64,000 bases of DNA, from positions 248,001 to 312,000 of the forward strand of contig NZ_VTEV01000001.1 in the NCBI RefSeq assembly GCF_008180725.1, written 5' to 3'. Shown piece after piece: positions 31,677-41,487 of the stretch. The position numbers and the translations under genes are program-made. Origin of the DNA: Sutcliffiella horikoshii (lineage in GTDB: Bacteria > Bacillota > Bacilli > Bacillales > Bacillaceae_I). Position 1 is the stretch's first letter. Every line of letters starts with the position of its first letter. The notes below the pieces were generated by a model. That model searched no databases and was not told the DNA's origin. It saw only the letters and a list, made by a program, of their open reading frames with translations.

Positions 31677-32126
31677 TCAAACTTTGGATTGATCTAACTG
31701 CAGGATTTCATTTAGATCTAGACATACGAATAATCTTTTGTCGATTTTTACTACACCTTTAACGTATTTATTTTCTACCGAGCCTACCACCTCGGGTGCA
31801 GGTTCGATTGCCTCCTCTGTGATATCCACTACGTCATTGGCAGCATCTACAATAAATCCTATTTCATGCTCCTCTACTACGGTGATGATGATGCGGGAAG
31901 CGTCTGTTTCCAGTTTTTCCTCAAGGTTGAACCTTGTGCGCAAGTCCACTATTGGAGTGATGACGCCTCTTAGGTTGATAACTCCTTTTATATGGGGAGG
32001 GACGTTTGGAACACGTGTGATTGGCAAAAGTTTTTCAATGGAACGTACTTGTTGGACTGGTATCGCGTATTCTTCTTTTTGGAGTTCGAATACTATTAGC
32101 ATTAATTTCTTTTCGGTTGCCTCCAT
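31677..32126 (-). CDS. cheW: Chemotaxis coupling protein CheW
   Basis: CheW links receptors to the CheA kinase. The 149-residue SH3-like protein has EYAIPVQQVRSIEKLLPITRVP (in two parts) and GVINLRGVITPIVDLR. AGGAGG lies 8 nt before the ATG. The 247-bp gap to cheA is filled by repeat R5; no terminator is seen, so cheW probably stays on the operon transcript. Confidence 0.97.
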   Translation of the reverse strand: MEATEKKLMLIVFELQKEEYAIPVQQVRSIEKLLPITRVPNVPPHIKGVINLRGVITPIVDLRTRFNLEEKLETDASRIIITVVEEHEIGFIVDAANDVVDITEEAIEPAPEVVGSVENKYVKGVVKIDKRLFVCLDLNEILQLDQSKV

Positions 32127-32181
32127 CAGTGTTGCCTCCTGTTCTTATATGTTCTTATATAATAAATGGTTTCTTTTAACA

Positions 32182-32366
32182 CCGCCGGTGATTTACGCAA
32201 AAGGCTGCGCTTTCCTAGGGGCTGACGAGAGCCTCCTCGGCTACGCCTGCGGGGTCTCCAGCTAACGCTATCTCCCTCAGGACAAGGAAGGCTTGGACAG
32301 CTGATCATCACACGAAAATGCTTAGCATTTTCGAGGAGTCTTCGCCTTTTGCTCCAATCAACAGCT
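32182..32366 (+). repeat. Dispersed structured repeat, copy R5, interrupted
   Basis: This copy lies inside the fla/che operon between cheA and cheW, starting 8 bp after the cheA stop. GCAAAAGGC pairs with GCCTTTTGC (perfect 9 bp) and TCCTAGGG with CCCTCAGGA. It ends in AATCAACAGCT like R2. The right arm is interrupted by a 55-nt insert at 32282-32336. Confidence 0.93.
32282..32336. repeat. 55-nt palindromic insert within repeat R5
   Basis: Relative to the R2 full copy, CTCAGG-AGTCTTCG is split by 55 extra bases, flanked by AGG on both sides (32279-32281 and 32334-32336). The insert contains a perfect hairpin, CGAAAATGC-TTA-GCATTTTCG (32313-32333), and a TGATCA palindrome. It looks like a tiny insertion with a 3-bp duplication, or an ancestral tip that other copies have lost. 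Confidence 0.75.
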
Positions 32367-32373
32367 ACGAACT

Positions 32374-34407
32374 TTATTTTATCAGAGCATTACAGTCTAC
32401 GATAAGGGCTACTTGGCCGTCGCCGAGGATGGTTGCTCCGCTGATTGCGAAAGTTGAGTTTAGGTATTGTCCTAGCCCCTTCAGTACTACTTCTTGTTGT
32501 CCAATGAACGAATCCACCACTAATGCGGCTATTTTTTCGCCTTTTTTTACTAAAACAAGTGAATAAAAATCTGGCCGTTCTACTTGCTGCTTTTGCACTT
32601 GGAACACTTTTTCCAAGTAGACAACAGGTACGATTTTCCCCCTGAAGTCGATGACTTCCTGATTATGCGCCGTTAGGATCTCTTCCTTTTTAATGATGGC
32701 AGTCTCTATAATAGAAGATAAAGGAATCGCATATTTTTCATTCTCTAACTCCGTTAATAAAACAGAGATGATGGAGAGCGTTAACGGGAGCTGGATGGAA
32801 AATGTTGTGCCTACACCTTCAAGAGAATCAATGGTGATTCTCCCACCTAATGACTCTATTGTGTTCTTCACAACATCAAGTCCAACGCCACGGCCCGATA
32901 TATCAGAAATCACTTCTGCGGTAGAAAAACCAGAAGAAAGGATTAGTTGAAATACTTCTTGTTCGGTTAACCTTTCCCCTTCTTGTTGAGAAATGACCCC
33001 TTTACTGATGGCTTTATTAAGAACCTTTTCTTTCGAGATACCGGCACCATTGTCCATGATTTCAATAAAAACATGATTTCCGCTATGATAAGCTTTCAGC
33101 GTTATTTTCCCTTCTTCTGGCTTTCCATTACGGTTTCTAACCTCAGGTGTCTCAATGCCATGGTCGATTGCGTTGCGCAATAAATGAACGAGAGGATCTC
33201 CAATCTCATCCATCACGGTTCTATCAAGCTCAGTTTCCGCCCCGATAATATCAATGTCCACCTTTTTTCCAAGGTCTCTCGCGAGTTGTCTTACCATTCT
33301 AGGAAAACGATTAAAGACTGTTTCTATTGGAACCATACGCATGTTTAAGATAATATTTTGTAAATCATTGGAGATACGAGACATTCTCTCCACTGTTTCA
33401 ATTAATTCAGGTTCATTTAGATCTTTAGAGATTTGTTCTAATCTGCCTCTGTCTATTACAAGCTCCTCAAACAAGTTCATTAATCCGTCTAATCGGTCAA
33501 TACTTACTCGGATTGTTTTATTGGATCCTGGTGTAGCCTTTACTGGGGTCGGCTTGTCCTCTTTTTTTTCCAATACAGCTGTTGTTGGAGCCACTTCTGC
33601 TTGTGCTTGTGTCACTTCTTCCACTGCAACTTCTACGGAGCTATCTGCCTCGAACGCGGCAAGAAGTTGCGTATCTAGCTTAATAACCGTTACCTTTTCA
33701 AGCTCAGATACCTTCATTATCTTTTCTTTAATCGTACTTACTTCTTCTTTTGTTACCATTGTAATTTGGAAGCTATTTTCAAATTTTTCTTCCTCTAGCA
33801 GATCGACGGAAGGGTTGGATTTGATTACTTCTCCCATTCCCTCTACCACTTCAAATACCATAAATACCCTTGCGGCTTTTAACAGACAATCCGGTCTTAG
33901 AGTTATAGTAACTTCATATGGGGTGTATCCCTGTTCCTCGGATTGTTGCATGATGGTAACTTCATAAGAATCATATGTATGTTCTGAAGTTGTTTGATCA
34001 TCTGACTTTGCTGGCAAGGAGTATTCTTCCCCCTTCTCAATTTTTACAAGAAGGGAAACCACTTCACTGACATCTTTTTTCCCGTCTCCGCCTTCTGAAA
34101 TAGAGAGCACCATCTCCTCTAAGTATTCAACGGAACGAAATACGATGTCTAACAGGTTGGTGGTAACGTTTAATTTTTCATTACGGATAAGATCAAGTAC
34201 GTTTTCCATTTGATGAGTCAAGCTGGCCAGATCCTCATACCCCATTGTGGCAGACATACCTTTAAGAGTATGAGCAGACCTGAATATTTCGTTAACAATT
34301 TCTATGTTTGCAGGGTGTTTCTCCAACTCTAATAGCTGATTATTGATAGTTTGCAAATGTTCTTTGCTCTCTTCTAGAAAAATATCTAAATATTGGTTTA
34401 AGTCCAT
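32374..34407 (-). CDS. cheA: Chemotaxis histidine kinase CheA
   Basis: The 677-residue kinase phosphorylates CheY and CheB. P1 carries the phosphorylated histidine H46 (SAHTLKGMSATMG). P2 (about 155-260) is the response-regulator docking part. P3 dimerisation (about 295-350) is followed by the P4 ATP domain, with HLLRNAIDHGIE, DNGAGIS and GRGVGLDVVK. P5 (about 540-677) is the CheW-like coupling domain. GGGGTG lies 6 nt before the ATG. It follows cheB after 11 bp. Confidence 0.98.
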   Translation of the reverse strand: MDLNQYLDIFLEESKEHLQTINNQLLELEKHPANIEIVNEIFRSAHTLKGMSATMGYEDLASLTHQMENVLDLIRNEKLNVTTNLLDIVFRSVEYLEEMVLSISEGGDGKKDVSEVVSLLVKIEKGEEYSLPAKSDDQTTSEHTYDSYEVTIMQQSEEQGYTPYEVTITLRPDCLLKAARVFMVFEVVEGMGEVIKSNPSVDLLEEEKFENSFQITMVTKEEVSTIKEKIMKVSELEKVTVIKLDTQLLAAFEADSSVEVAVEEVTQAQAEVAPTTAVLEKKEDKPTPVKATPGSNKTIRVSIDRLDGLMNLFEELVIDRGRLEQISKDLNEPELIETVERMSRISNDLQNIILNMRMVPIETVFNRFPRMVRQLARDLGKKVDIDIIGAETELDRTVMDEIGDPLVHLLRNAIDHGIETPEVRNRNGKPEEGKITLKAYHSGNHVFIEIMDNGAGISKEKVLNKAISKGVISQQEGERLTEQEVFQLILSSGFSTAEVISDISGRGVGLDVVKNTIESLGGRITIDSLEGVGTTFSIQLPLTLSIISVLLTELENEKYAIPLSSIIETAIIKKEEILTAHNQEVIDFRGKIVPVVYLEKVFQVQKQQVERPDFYSLVLVKKGEKIAALVVDSFIGQQEVVLKGLGQYLNSTFAISGATILGDGQVALIVDCNALIK

Positions 34408-34418
34408 TCATTGCACCC

Positions 34419-35501
34419 CTATGACAAAATATATTGGTTAATTCTATTTGACATATCTTTCAAATGATGTACTTCATCTACCATACCTGAAAGTATTGCA
34501 GCCCTTGGCATACCATATACGATGCATGATTCTTCTGACTCAGCAAGGGCCAATGTTTCCGTTGCTCCTCTTTCCTTTATCTGCTTCAATCCGTCTGTCC
34601 CATCATTCCCCATTCCTGTAAGTAACACGGCAACTTTTTGGTAGTTTTCCAGTGTGCTAATAGATTGGAATAACATGTCTACAGAAGGACGATGACCTCT
34701 TTTTGGCGGAGCATCATGAAGGTGAATAAAGAGACTTCCTGCACGCTTTATCACTTCCATATGATAATCTCCAGGTGCAATATAGGCAGTTCCCATTTCT
34801 ACTTTTTGATTATGTACGGCTTCAAGTACTGTGATATTGCACATGGAGTTAAGTCTATCAGCAAGTGACTTAGTAAAATGTCTAGGCATGTGCTGCACTA
34901 TAAAAAGTGGTGCAGGAAAAGATTTTGGAATCATGGAAAGGAGTGTTTGCAACGCCCGAGGTCCACCAGTGGATGTCCCGATACAGACCAATGCATCCCC
35001 AACCTTACGTTGGTTTCCTAATAGGTCTATTTTACTATAAATATTATGGGAGGAAAGTATTTCCTTCTCTTTTTGAATAGGTTGCTTGAAAAGTGTCAAG
35101 TTTGATTTGGACGCCAGCAGTATTTTGTTGATAAGTTCATCTTTCACTTTGTGTATATCCAGCGAAATGGCACCTGATGGTTTAGCAACAAAATCAACAG
35201 CACCTTGTTCCATCGCAATAATTGTATTTAAGGAACCCTCTGATGTTGTACTTGATAACATAATAGTAGGAACCGGATGCTCCCTCATAATGACCTCTAG
35301 TGCCTGTAAGCCATTCATTAGGGGCATCTCTACATCCAGGGTGACAACATCTGGAGTATACTCTTTTATTTTCTCAATAGCTTCTTTTCCATTTTTAGCG
35401 GTAGCTATTACCTCTATCTTGGGATGTTTCTCTAGCAAATCGGATAATAGCTTTCTCATAAAGATGGAGTCATCTGTAATAAGTACTTTTACTTTGTTCA
35501 T
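34419..35501 (-). CDS. cheB: Receptor methylesterase CheB
   Basis: CheB removes methyl groups from chemoreceptors after phosphorylation by CheA. The 360-residue protein has an N-terminal receiver with D56 in VTLDVEMP, and a C-terminal esterase with the catalytic triad S177 (GTSTGGP), H204 (VQHMPRHF) and D300 (GMGNDGTDG). GAAGGG lies 7 nt before the ATG. It lies between flhG and cheA as in B. subtilis. Confidence 0.98.
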   Translation of the reverse strand: MNKVKVLITDDSIFMRKLLSDLLEKHPKIEVIATAKNGKEAIEKIKEYTPDVVTLDVEMPLMNGLQALEVIMREHPVPTIMLSSTTSEGSLNTIIAMEQGAVDFVAKPSGAISLDIHKVKDELINKILLASKSNLTLFKQPIQKEKEILSSHNIYSKIDLLGNQRKVGDALVCIGTSTGGPRALQTLLSMIPKSFPAPLFIVQHMPRHFTKSLADRLNSMCNITVLEAVHNQKVEMGTAYIAPGDYHMEVIKRAGSLFIHLHDAPPKRGHRPSVDMLFQSISTLENYQKVAVLLTGMGNDGTDGLKQIKERGATETLALAESEESCIVYGMPRAAILSGMVDEVHHLKDMSNRINQYILS

Positions 35502-35527
35502 GATACAACCCTTCCTCTCCCATAAAG

Positions 35528-36409
35528 CTAACCGAACAGTCGTCGAAGCTTATGTATAAATGTGTTCGTATTCTTGATGGCAGTTGTATCACGTCCATGC
35601 AAGTAGTTGGCAGCAATTTCACGGACGGCACGACTTACATGACTGTTGGGAAATCTTAATACAAATGGAGATTGTTCCATTACAGCTAACGTCACATATT
35701 TATCGTCAGGCAAAGATCCCAAATGGGAAAGGTTTCTGTTTAAGAATTGTTTAGTGACAGATTGTAGCCTTAGAGCGGTATTTATCGCATGTTTAGGACT
35801 TACTGCACGATTGACAACCAATTGAAAAGGTATATTCTGATCGTGGTTGTGAATAAATTTCATGGCAGAGTAGGCATCCGTCATAGCGGTAGGTTCACAT
35901 GTTGAGATTAAAATTATCTCATTACATGCCAAGATTAACTGTAAACTTTCACTTGTAATTCCTGCCCCCATATCAAAAATAATGTAATCATATTGATAGG
36001 ACAATCGTTGCAGATGAGAGAGAAAGTGGTTTCGTTTTTGTTCATCAAAATGGAAAATATCCTTTAAGCCAGAACCACCGGCAATATAAGATAACCCTTC
36101 TGGACCTTCCTGAACAATTTCTTCTAGAGAAAGATTACGTTCAAAAAGGTGCAGAATGCTAAATCTTTGAGTTACTCCCAGCAGTATGTCTATGTTGGCC
36201 ATGCCTATGTCCATATCAAAAAGTAATACCTTATAGCCTTTTTTCTGAAGGGTTAAGGAAAAGTTCAAAGAGAAATTCGACTTGCCGACACCACCTTTAC
36301 CGCTCATCACTGCAATGGCCCGGGTTTCTTTTTTTTTCGTAATTTCTTCTTCAGGCTGTCGCTTTGAATTTTTTACTTGTTCTCTTAACGCCCTTGCCTG
36401 ATCATTCAT
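35528..36409 (-). CDS. flhG: Flagellar number regulator FlhG (MinD-like ATPase)
   Basis: FlhG (YlxH) is a P-loop ATPase that acts with FlhF to set where and how many flagella form. The deviant Walker A motif GKGGVGKS is at residues 37-44, after an N-terminal tail that in the family activates the FlhF GTPase (MNDQARALREQV). DMDIGMANIDILLG follows. The 293-residue length is normal. The start overlaps the flhF stop as ATGA. Confidence 0.97.
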   Translation of the reverse strand: MNDQARALREQVKNSKRQPEEEITKKKETRAIAVMSGKGGVGKSNFSLNFSLTLQKKGYKVLLFDMDIGMANIDILLGVTQRFSILHLFERNLSLEEIVQEGPEGLSYIAGGSGLKDIFHFDEQKRNHFLSHLQRLSYQYDYIIFDMGAGITSESLQLILACNEIILISTCEPTAMTDAYSAMKFIHNHDQNIPFQLVVNRAVSPKHAINTALRLQSVTKQFLNRNLSHLGSLPDDKYVTLAVMEQSPFVLRFPNSHVSRAVREIAANYLHGRDTTAIKNTNTFIHKLRRLFG

Positions 36410-37551
36410 TCTTGAATTTCCTCCATGATGGAGCGAACCATCAGTTCTTTTGTGAACGGAATAAGGTCCTCAGGAACATTTTGGCCGTCTGTTACAAACG
36501 CAGCCCCTTTTTTATACGTCCTAGAAATCTCATACATGGAACTTACCGACGTTGTTTCGTCCTTTTTTGTAAAAATGAATTGGTGGATTCCTACATTCCA
36601 AAACTGGTCCGTTATTTTTTTCATATCAGACAATTTAGAGGTGAGAGATAATACTAAAAATGTGGTCATTTCTTCTTTAAAATTGAGTACTTCCTTCAAT
36701 TCTTCTACAAAACGTTCGTTTAAAAAATTTCTTCCTGCAGTATCTATGAAGACGACATCCAAATGGGAAAGCTTGTTTTTGGCAGCTAAAAAATCTTCGG
36801 CAGAATAACAAACTTCTATAGGTGCTTCTAGTATGCTAGCGTAAGTTTTCAATTGTTCAATTGCTGCAATACGGTAAGTATCTGTTGTAATAAAGCCGAT
36901 GGATTTGCCTTTTTTAAGTGAAGCGTTAGCAGCCAATTTGGCCAATGTCGTTGTTTTTCCTACTCCTGTAGGGCCAACGAGGCAGATGAATTTCTTTTTG
37001 TAAGGGTTATGGTCAAACGATACCTCTTCTAAAGACTGAAGCACTTCTGCTTCTACTAGCTCCAACATAGATTTATATGGCAATGTTCTATTTTCCAACC
37101 ACTTCTCGTACAACCTATCCATCATCGCTTCAACCTGTAGTGGGTTAATATCCGTTTTTGAGAGTTTTTCTTCCAAATGTATGAAGTAGTCTGGCAGCAA
37201 AGGGTCCCTCTGCTTTTCTTTCGTTAGGCTTTTCATCATCTTCTTCATTTCCTGTATACTGTCAAAAAGTTTATCCTGCTCTACCTTTGATGTTGGAGAA
37301 GAGATTCTTTCCTTGGAATCTTGTATTCTCGACTCTGGTCGCATATTGGCATTCTTAGTTTTCATTATTGGGGTAGAGGGTTCTTCATCCACTGCAGCAA
37401 TCACTTCCACTCCTTTTTTGGAAAGGAGCCCGAAAAATTTTGATGTTTTGACTGCTTTAGAATTAAGGATGACTGCATCATCACCCAATTCTAGACGAAC
37501 CAGTTGCATTGCCTGTTGCATATTCTCGGCTTTATATTTTTTTACTTTCAT
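36406..37551 (-). CDS. flhF: Flagellar SRP-type GTPase FlhF
   Basis: The 381-residue SRP-family GTPase places new flagella. A basic N-terminal B domain (about 1-120) precedes the N and G domains, with the P-loop GPTGVGKT at 193-200 and DTAG at 270-273. It overlaps flhA upstream and flhG downstream, each by ATGA, so the three are translationally linked. Confidence 0.97.
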   Translation of the reverse strand: MKVKKYKAENMQQAMQLVRLELGDDAVILNSKAVKTSKFFGLLSKKGVEVIAAVDEEPSTPIMKTKNANMRPESRIQDSKERISSPTSKVEQDKLFDSIQEMKKMMKSLTKEKQRDPLLPDYFIHLEEKLSKTDINPLQVEAMMDRLYEKWLENRTLPYKSMLELVEAEVLQSLEEVSFDHNPYKKKFICLVGPTGVGKTTTLAKLAANASLKKGKSIGFITTDTYRIAAIEQLKTYASILEAPIEVCYSAEDFLAAKNKLSHLDVVFIDTAGRNFLNERFVEELKEVLNFKEEMTTFLVLSLTSKLSDMKKITDQFWNVGIHQFIFTKKDETTSVSSMYEISRTYKKGAAFVTDGQNVPEDLIPFTKELMVRSIMEEIQE

Positions 37552-39587
37552 CCTTCCACATTCACCACCCCGATGCTTTGTACTTCTATGCTTGCTTCCA
37601 ACTCGTTATAGGATAGAACAGGTACTTGCGGCAAATATCGATCTAACATTTGCTTCACATACATTCTGACAGCAGGGGAGCATAAGAGGATTGGTGATTG
37701 TTCATACACAGAAAAGTTCTCCATCTGCTCTCCCACTTTTTGGACAATTTCCATCGATACGTTTGGATCAAGTGCTAAGAAATTTCCATGGTCTGTTTGC
37801 TGAATATGATCAGCAATAAGTTTTTCCACTCTACCTGCCAATGTAACGACCTTAAACGTTTCATTTCCAACGACATATTGATTGGTTATTTGTTTACTTA
37901 GTGCTTGTCTTACATATTCCGTTAAAAGGTCAGTGTCTGCTGACATTTTTCCGTAGTCTGCCAACGTTTCAAAAATAATAGGTAGGTTTCTGATTGACAC
38001 GTTTTCTTTCAATAGTTTGGCAAGAACTTTCTGTACATCCCCAATGGAAAGTGGTGATGGTGTTACCTCTTCCACTAAAATTGGAGTGCTTTCCTTCAAA
38101 TGATCGACAAGTTGTTTTGTTTCTTGCCTTCCAAGAAGCTCATAGGCATGTTGTTTCATTTTTTCTGTAATATGTGTCGATACCACAGAAGGAGGATCGA
38201 CAACGGTGTAACCATACATTTCTGCTTCATCCTTCATATCTTCGCTTATCCATTTAGCTGGGAGACCAAAGGAGGGTTCTATCGTAGCAATTCCTTCAAT
38301 GCTGTCCTCTTCCATTCCTGGGCTCATGGCAAGGTAGTGATCAAGCAATAGCTCGCCTTTTGCGACTTCATTTCCTTTTATTTTCAAACGGTATTCGTTG
38401 GGTTGTAACTGGATATTATCTCTTATGCGAACAACAGGTATAACTAACCCTAGCTCAAGAGCTAGTTGGCGTCTTATCATGACGATCCTATCCAACAAGT
38501 CTCCACCCTGCTTGGAGTCTGCTAATGGAATCAACCCGTAACCGAATTCAAATTCAACCGGATCGACAGATAAAAGATTGACTACGCTGTCTGGACTCCT
38601 CAGTTCGTCTGTCACAACTTCCTCTTCCGTTTCTTCTTCCACCACAATATCTTCTTTTTGCTTTTTACTTATCATGTACCCACCAACAATGATAAGAGAC
38701 GCAATCGGTGCTGTTAACAACGGTCCAATAGGAGTGGCAATTCCAAGGAGGAGAATAGTGGTACCAGCAACATAAAGCATCTGCGGGTAGGCAAACAATT
38801 GTTTCGTAATATCTCCACCAAGATTCCCTTCTGATGCTGCCCTTGTCACCACGATACCTGTAGCAGTTGCTATTAAAAGGGCAGGAATTTGAGAAACAAT
38901 TCCATCCCCTACTGTAAGAAGAGTAAACTTTTGAGCAGATTCAGCAAAACTTAATCCCATCTGCGCCATTCCGATTACTATACCGAAGATGACATTGATG
39001 AACACGATGATGATCCCTGCAATGGCGTCCCCCTTCACAAACTTACTGGCTCCGTCCATCGCTCCGTAGAAGTCCGCTTCTTTTGCAATTTTTTCACGTC
39101 TTTCTTTGGCAACTTGTTCCGAAATCATTCCTGCGTTCAGGTCTGCATCTATACTCATCTGCTTACCAGGCATTGCATCCAACGTAAAACGAGCAGCCAC
39201 CTCGGAAACACGTTCTGCGCCTTTCGTAATAACAACAAACTGTATGACTACCAGAATAATGAAAACAACAAGTCCTACGACGACATTGCCACCTACAACG
39301 AATGTTCCAAACGTTTCTACAACAGTACCCGCAGTACCTTCACTCAGAATGGATCTTGTCGTAGAAACGTTTAGACCTAACCTGTACAGTGTTAGTAGTA
39401 AAAGTAAGGAAGGAAATATTGAAAATTGCAAAGGCTCTTGAATATTCATGGTTGTTAAAAGAACAATCAAAGCAAGGGAGATATTAATAATGATAAAAAT
39501 ACTTAGCATCCATGGATAAAAAGGAATAATTAACATGGCAATAATTAGAATGACACTAAGTAATACGGATAAATCTCTAGCTGACAT
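37548..39587 (-). CDS. flhA: Flagellar export gate protein FlhA
   Basis: FlhA forms the nonameric cytoplasmic ring of the flagellar type III export gate. The 679-residue protein has an N-terminal half with about eight membrane helices, including the FHIPEP-family block MPGKQMSIDADLNAG (about 145-160), and a soluble C-terminal half that docks substrates and chaperones. AAGGAGAG lies 10 nt before the ATG. It follows flhB after 30 bp. Confidence 0.98.
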   Translation of the reverse strand: MSARDLSVLLSVILIIAMLIIPFYPWMLSIFIIINISLALIVLLTTMNIQEPLQFSIFPSLLLLLTLYRLGLNVSTTRSILSEGTAGTVVETFGTFVVGGNVVVGLVVFIILVVIQFVVITKGAERVSEVAARFTLDAMPGKQMSIDADLNAGMISEQVAKERREKIAKEADFYGAMDGASKFVKGDAIAGIIIVFINVIFGIVIGMAQMGLSFAESAQKFTLLTVGDGIVSQIPALLIATATGIVVTRAASEGNLGGDITKQLFAYPQMLYVAGTTILLLGIATPIGPLLTAPIASLIIVGGYMISKKQKEDIVVEEETEEEVVTDELRSPDSVVNLLSVDPVEFEFGYGLIPLADSKQGGDLLDRIVMIRRQLALELGLVIPVVRIRDNIQLQPNEYRLKIKGNEVAKGELLLDHYLAMSPGMEEDSIEGIATIEPSFGLPAKWISEDMKDEAEMYGYTVVDPPSVVSTHITEKMKQHAYELLGRQETKQLVDHLKESTPILVEEVTPSPLSIGDVQKVLAKLLKENVSIRNLPIIFETLADYGKMSADTDLLTEYVRQALSKQITNQYVVGNETFKVVTLAGRVEKLIADHIQQTDHGNFLALDPNVSMEIVQKVGEQMENFSVYEQSPILLCSPAVRMYVKQMLDRYLPQVPVLSYNELEASIEVQSIGVVNVEG

Positions 39588-39617
39588 AGACTTCTATCTC
39601 TCCTTTTCTTCCAACCA

Positions 39618-40706
39618 TCATTTCACTTGATTTTGTAACCGATAAACATATGCCAGAATCTCTGCAACTGCTTGAAAGAATTCTTCCGGAATGGCATCTC
39701 CAATTTCAGCCTGTGCATAAAGAGACCTTGCTAGCGGTTTATTTTCTATTGTGGCAATGTTATGTTCTTTTGCTTTCTCTTTAATCTTTTGGGCGACAAA
39801 GTCCACTCCTTTGGCAAGTACGATCGGCGCATCACCTTTTGACTCATCATATTTCAATGCAATCGCATAATGGGTTGGGTTTGTAATGATAACATCTGCC
39901 TGAGGAACATCCTGCATCATCCTCTGCATCGCCATTTCCCGTTGTTTTTGCTTGATTTTAGATTTGATTAGCGGATCCCCTTCCGCTTTTTTATATTCAT
40001 CCTTCACATCATGCTTGGACATTCGGATGTTCTTTTCATAATCATATTTTTGATACAAATAATCGAAAATGGATAAAAACAGTAATGCTCCTCCAGCAAA
40101 TAACCCCATTCGCACGGTCAAGCTTCCTAAATACGAAAACGCCTCATGTAAGTTCTTTTGGGAAAGAATCAGCACTTCTTCTAAACTCATCCACAAAATA
40201 GAAAAAGTAATGACCCCAACAAAAACTATTTTCAACATAGACTTAACAAATTCGACGATGGCGCGCACGGAGTAGATTCGTTTGAATCCTTGAATAGGAT
40301 CTAGCTTATTTAGTTTCATATGAATTGCTTCTGTTGAAAATAAAGGGCCAACTTGTAGATAATTAGCAATTACAGCCCCAAGGAAGGCTGCAAGCATAAT
40401 AGGTCCGATGATCCAAACCAATTGCATAATCAATTCCAGAAATATCACATGAACTTTTTGGACAGTCACTTCCTCAAGCAAATAAACGCGGAAGGAATGT
40501 TCAAAAAGTTTTAAGATCTCTACCTTCATCCATGGACCAATAGCCAACAGACATAGGAAGACTGAAATTAGAACGAAGGATGTATTCACATCAGCACTTT
40601 TGGCAACCTGTCCTTTTTTTCTTGTATCCTGCTTCTTTTTCGGTGTAGCTTTCTCGGTCTTTTCACCACTGAAATATTGCAGGTCTAACCTCACCAATTT
40701 AGCCAT
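39618..40706 (-). CDS. flhB: Flagellar export switch protein FlhB
   Basis: FlhB switches export from rod-hook to filament substrates. The 362-residue protein has four membrane helices and the self-cleavage site NPTH at residues 276-279. A cytoplasmic basic N-terminus (GEKTEKATPKKKQ) is typical. Its ATG directly follows the fliR stop, and its GGAGG lies inside the end of fliR. Confidence 0.98.
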   Translation of the reverse strand: MAKLVRLDLQYFSGEKTEKATPKKKQDTRKKGQVAKSADVNTSFVLISVFLCLLAIGPWMKVEILKLFEHSFRVYLLEEVTVQKVHVIFLELIMQLVWIIGPIMLAAFLGAVIANYLQVGPLFSTEAIHMKLNKLDPIQGFKRIYSVRAIVEFVKSMLKIVFVGVITFSILWMSLEEVLILSQKNLHEAFSYLGSLTVRMGLFAGGALLFLSIFDYLYQKYDYEKNIRMSKHDVKDEYKKAEGDPLIKSKIKQKQREMAMQRMMQDVPQADVIITNPTHYAIALKYDESKGDAPIVLAKGVDFVAQKIKEKAKEHNIATIENKPLARSLYAQAEIGDAIPEEFFQAVAEILAYVYRLQNQVK

Positions 40707-41483
40707 CTAAAAACCTCCAAGCAATTCCATTAAACCTCTCATCGTATGAAGCATGAGTTCAAAGAGTTTATAAAACAGTGTGAAAAGTATGGTGAGTGAA
40801 AATATAATCGTTATAAAACTCACCCCAATCTTTAAAGGAAGACCCACAACGAAAACGTTAAGTTGCGGAACTGTCCTAGCAACGATCCCTAATGCAACAT
40901 CCACTAGAAATAGAACGCCGACGATCGGAATGGCAAGTTGAAGTGCAATGACAAACATCGTATTGATAGTTCTTAAGATAAATTCAAACACTTGTGATTC
41001 CCCAAGAGGTATCCATGGTTGCGTGATCGCTATTAATTCATAGCTATAAAATATCCCATCCATCATTAAGTGGTGCCCGTTTACAGATAATAGGAGCAGC
41101 AGGGCAAAAATATAGAAAAACTGTCCCATGATAGGACTTTGTACGCCTGTTTGCGGGTCTATAACATTGGCAATCGCAAAGCCCATTTGGAAGTCGATAA
41201 AACCTCCTGCTATTTGAATGGCAGATAAAACCATATAAGCAACTAGACCTATCAGCAAACCTACCATCAACTCTTTTATGACCAGCAAAATATATGTCCC
41301 ATCAATACCGATGATTGGAAGGTCTAAGGAAAAAGACATGACAAGTGCAAAGAAAAATCCAAGACCCACTTTAAAAGTCGAAGGAACGTTCCGATAAGAA
41401 AAGAGAGGAAGCGTAACAAAAAATGCTGTCACTCTTGTTAAAACTAACAAATATGCCGGAAAATAGTTCACCCATTCTAGCAT
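40707..41483 (-). CDS. fliR: Flagellar export gate protein FliR
   Basis: This 258-residue membrane protein is part of the FliPQR export channel. Hydrophobic helices cover most of the sequence, and QMGFAIANVIDPQTGVQSPIMGQF is family-typical (seen in parts near 95-120). It starts 4 nt after the fliQ stop with no recognisable Shine-Dalgarno, so translation probably depends on ribosomes finishing fliQ. Confidence 0.97.
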   Translation of the reverse strand: MLEWVNYFPAYLLVLTRVTAFFVTLPLFSYRNVPSTFKVGLGFFFALVMSFSLDLPIIGIDGTYILLVIKELMVGLLIGLVAYMVLSAIQIAGGFIDFQMGFAIANVIDPQTGVQSPIMGQFFYIFALLLLLSVNGHHLMMDGIFYSYELIAITQPWIPLGESQVFEFILRTINTMFVIALQLAIPIVGVLFLVDVALGIVARTVPQLNVFVVGLPLKIGVSFITIIFSLTILFTLFYKLFELMLHTMRGLMELLGGF

Positions 41484-41487
41484 GGGA

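Noticed and set aside
33254-33967. Plus-strand 237-residue reading frame
   Set aside because: It is entirely antisense to cheA, has low-complexity composition (Ser and Thr rich) and no family match; it is a shadow of the real gene.
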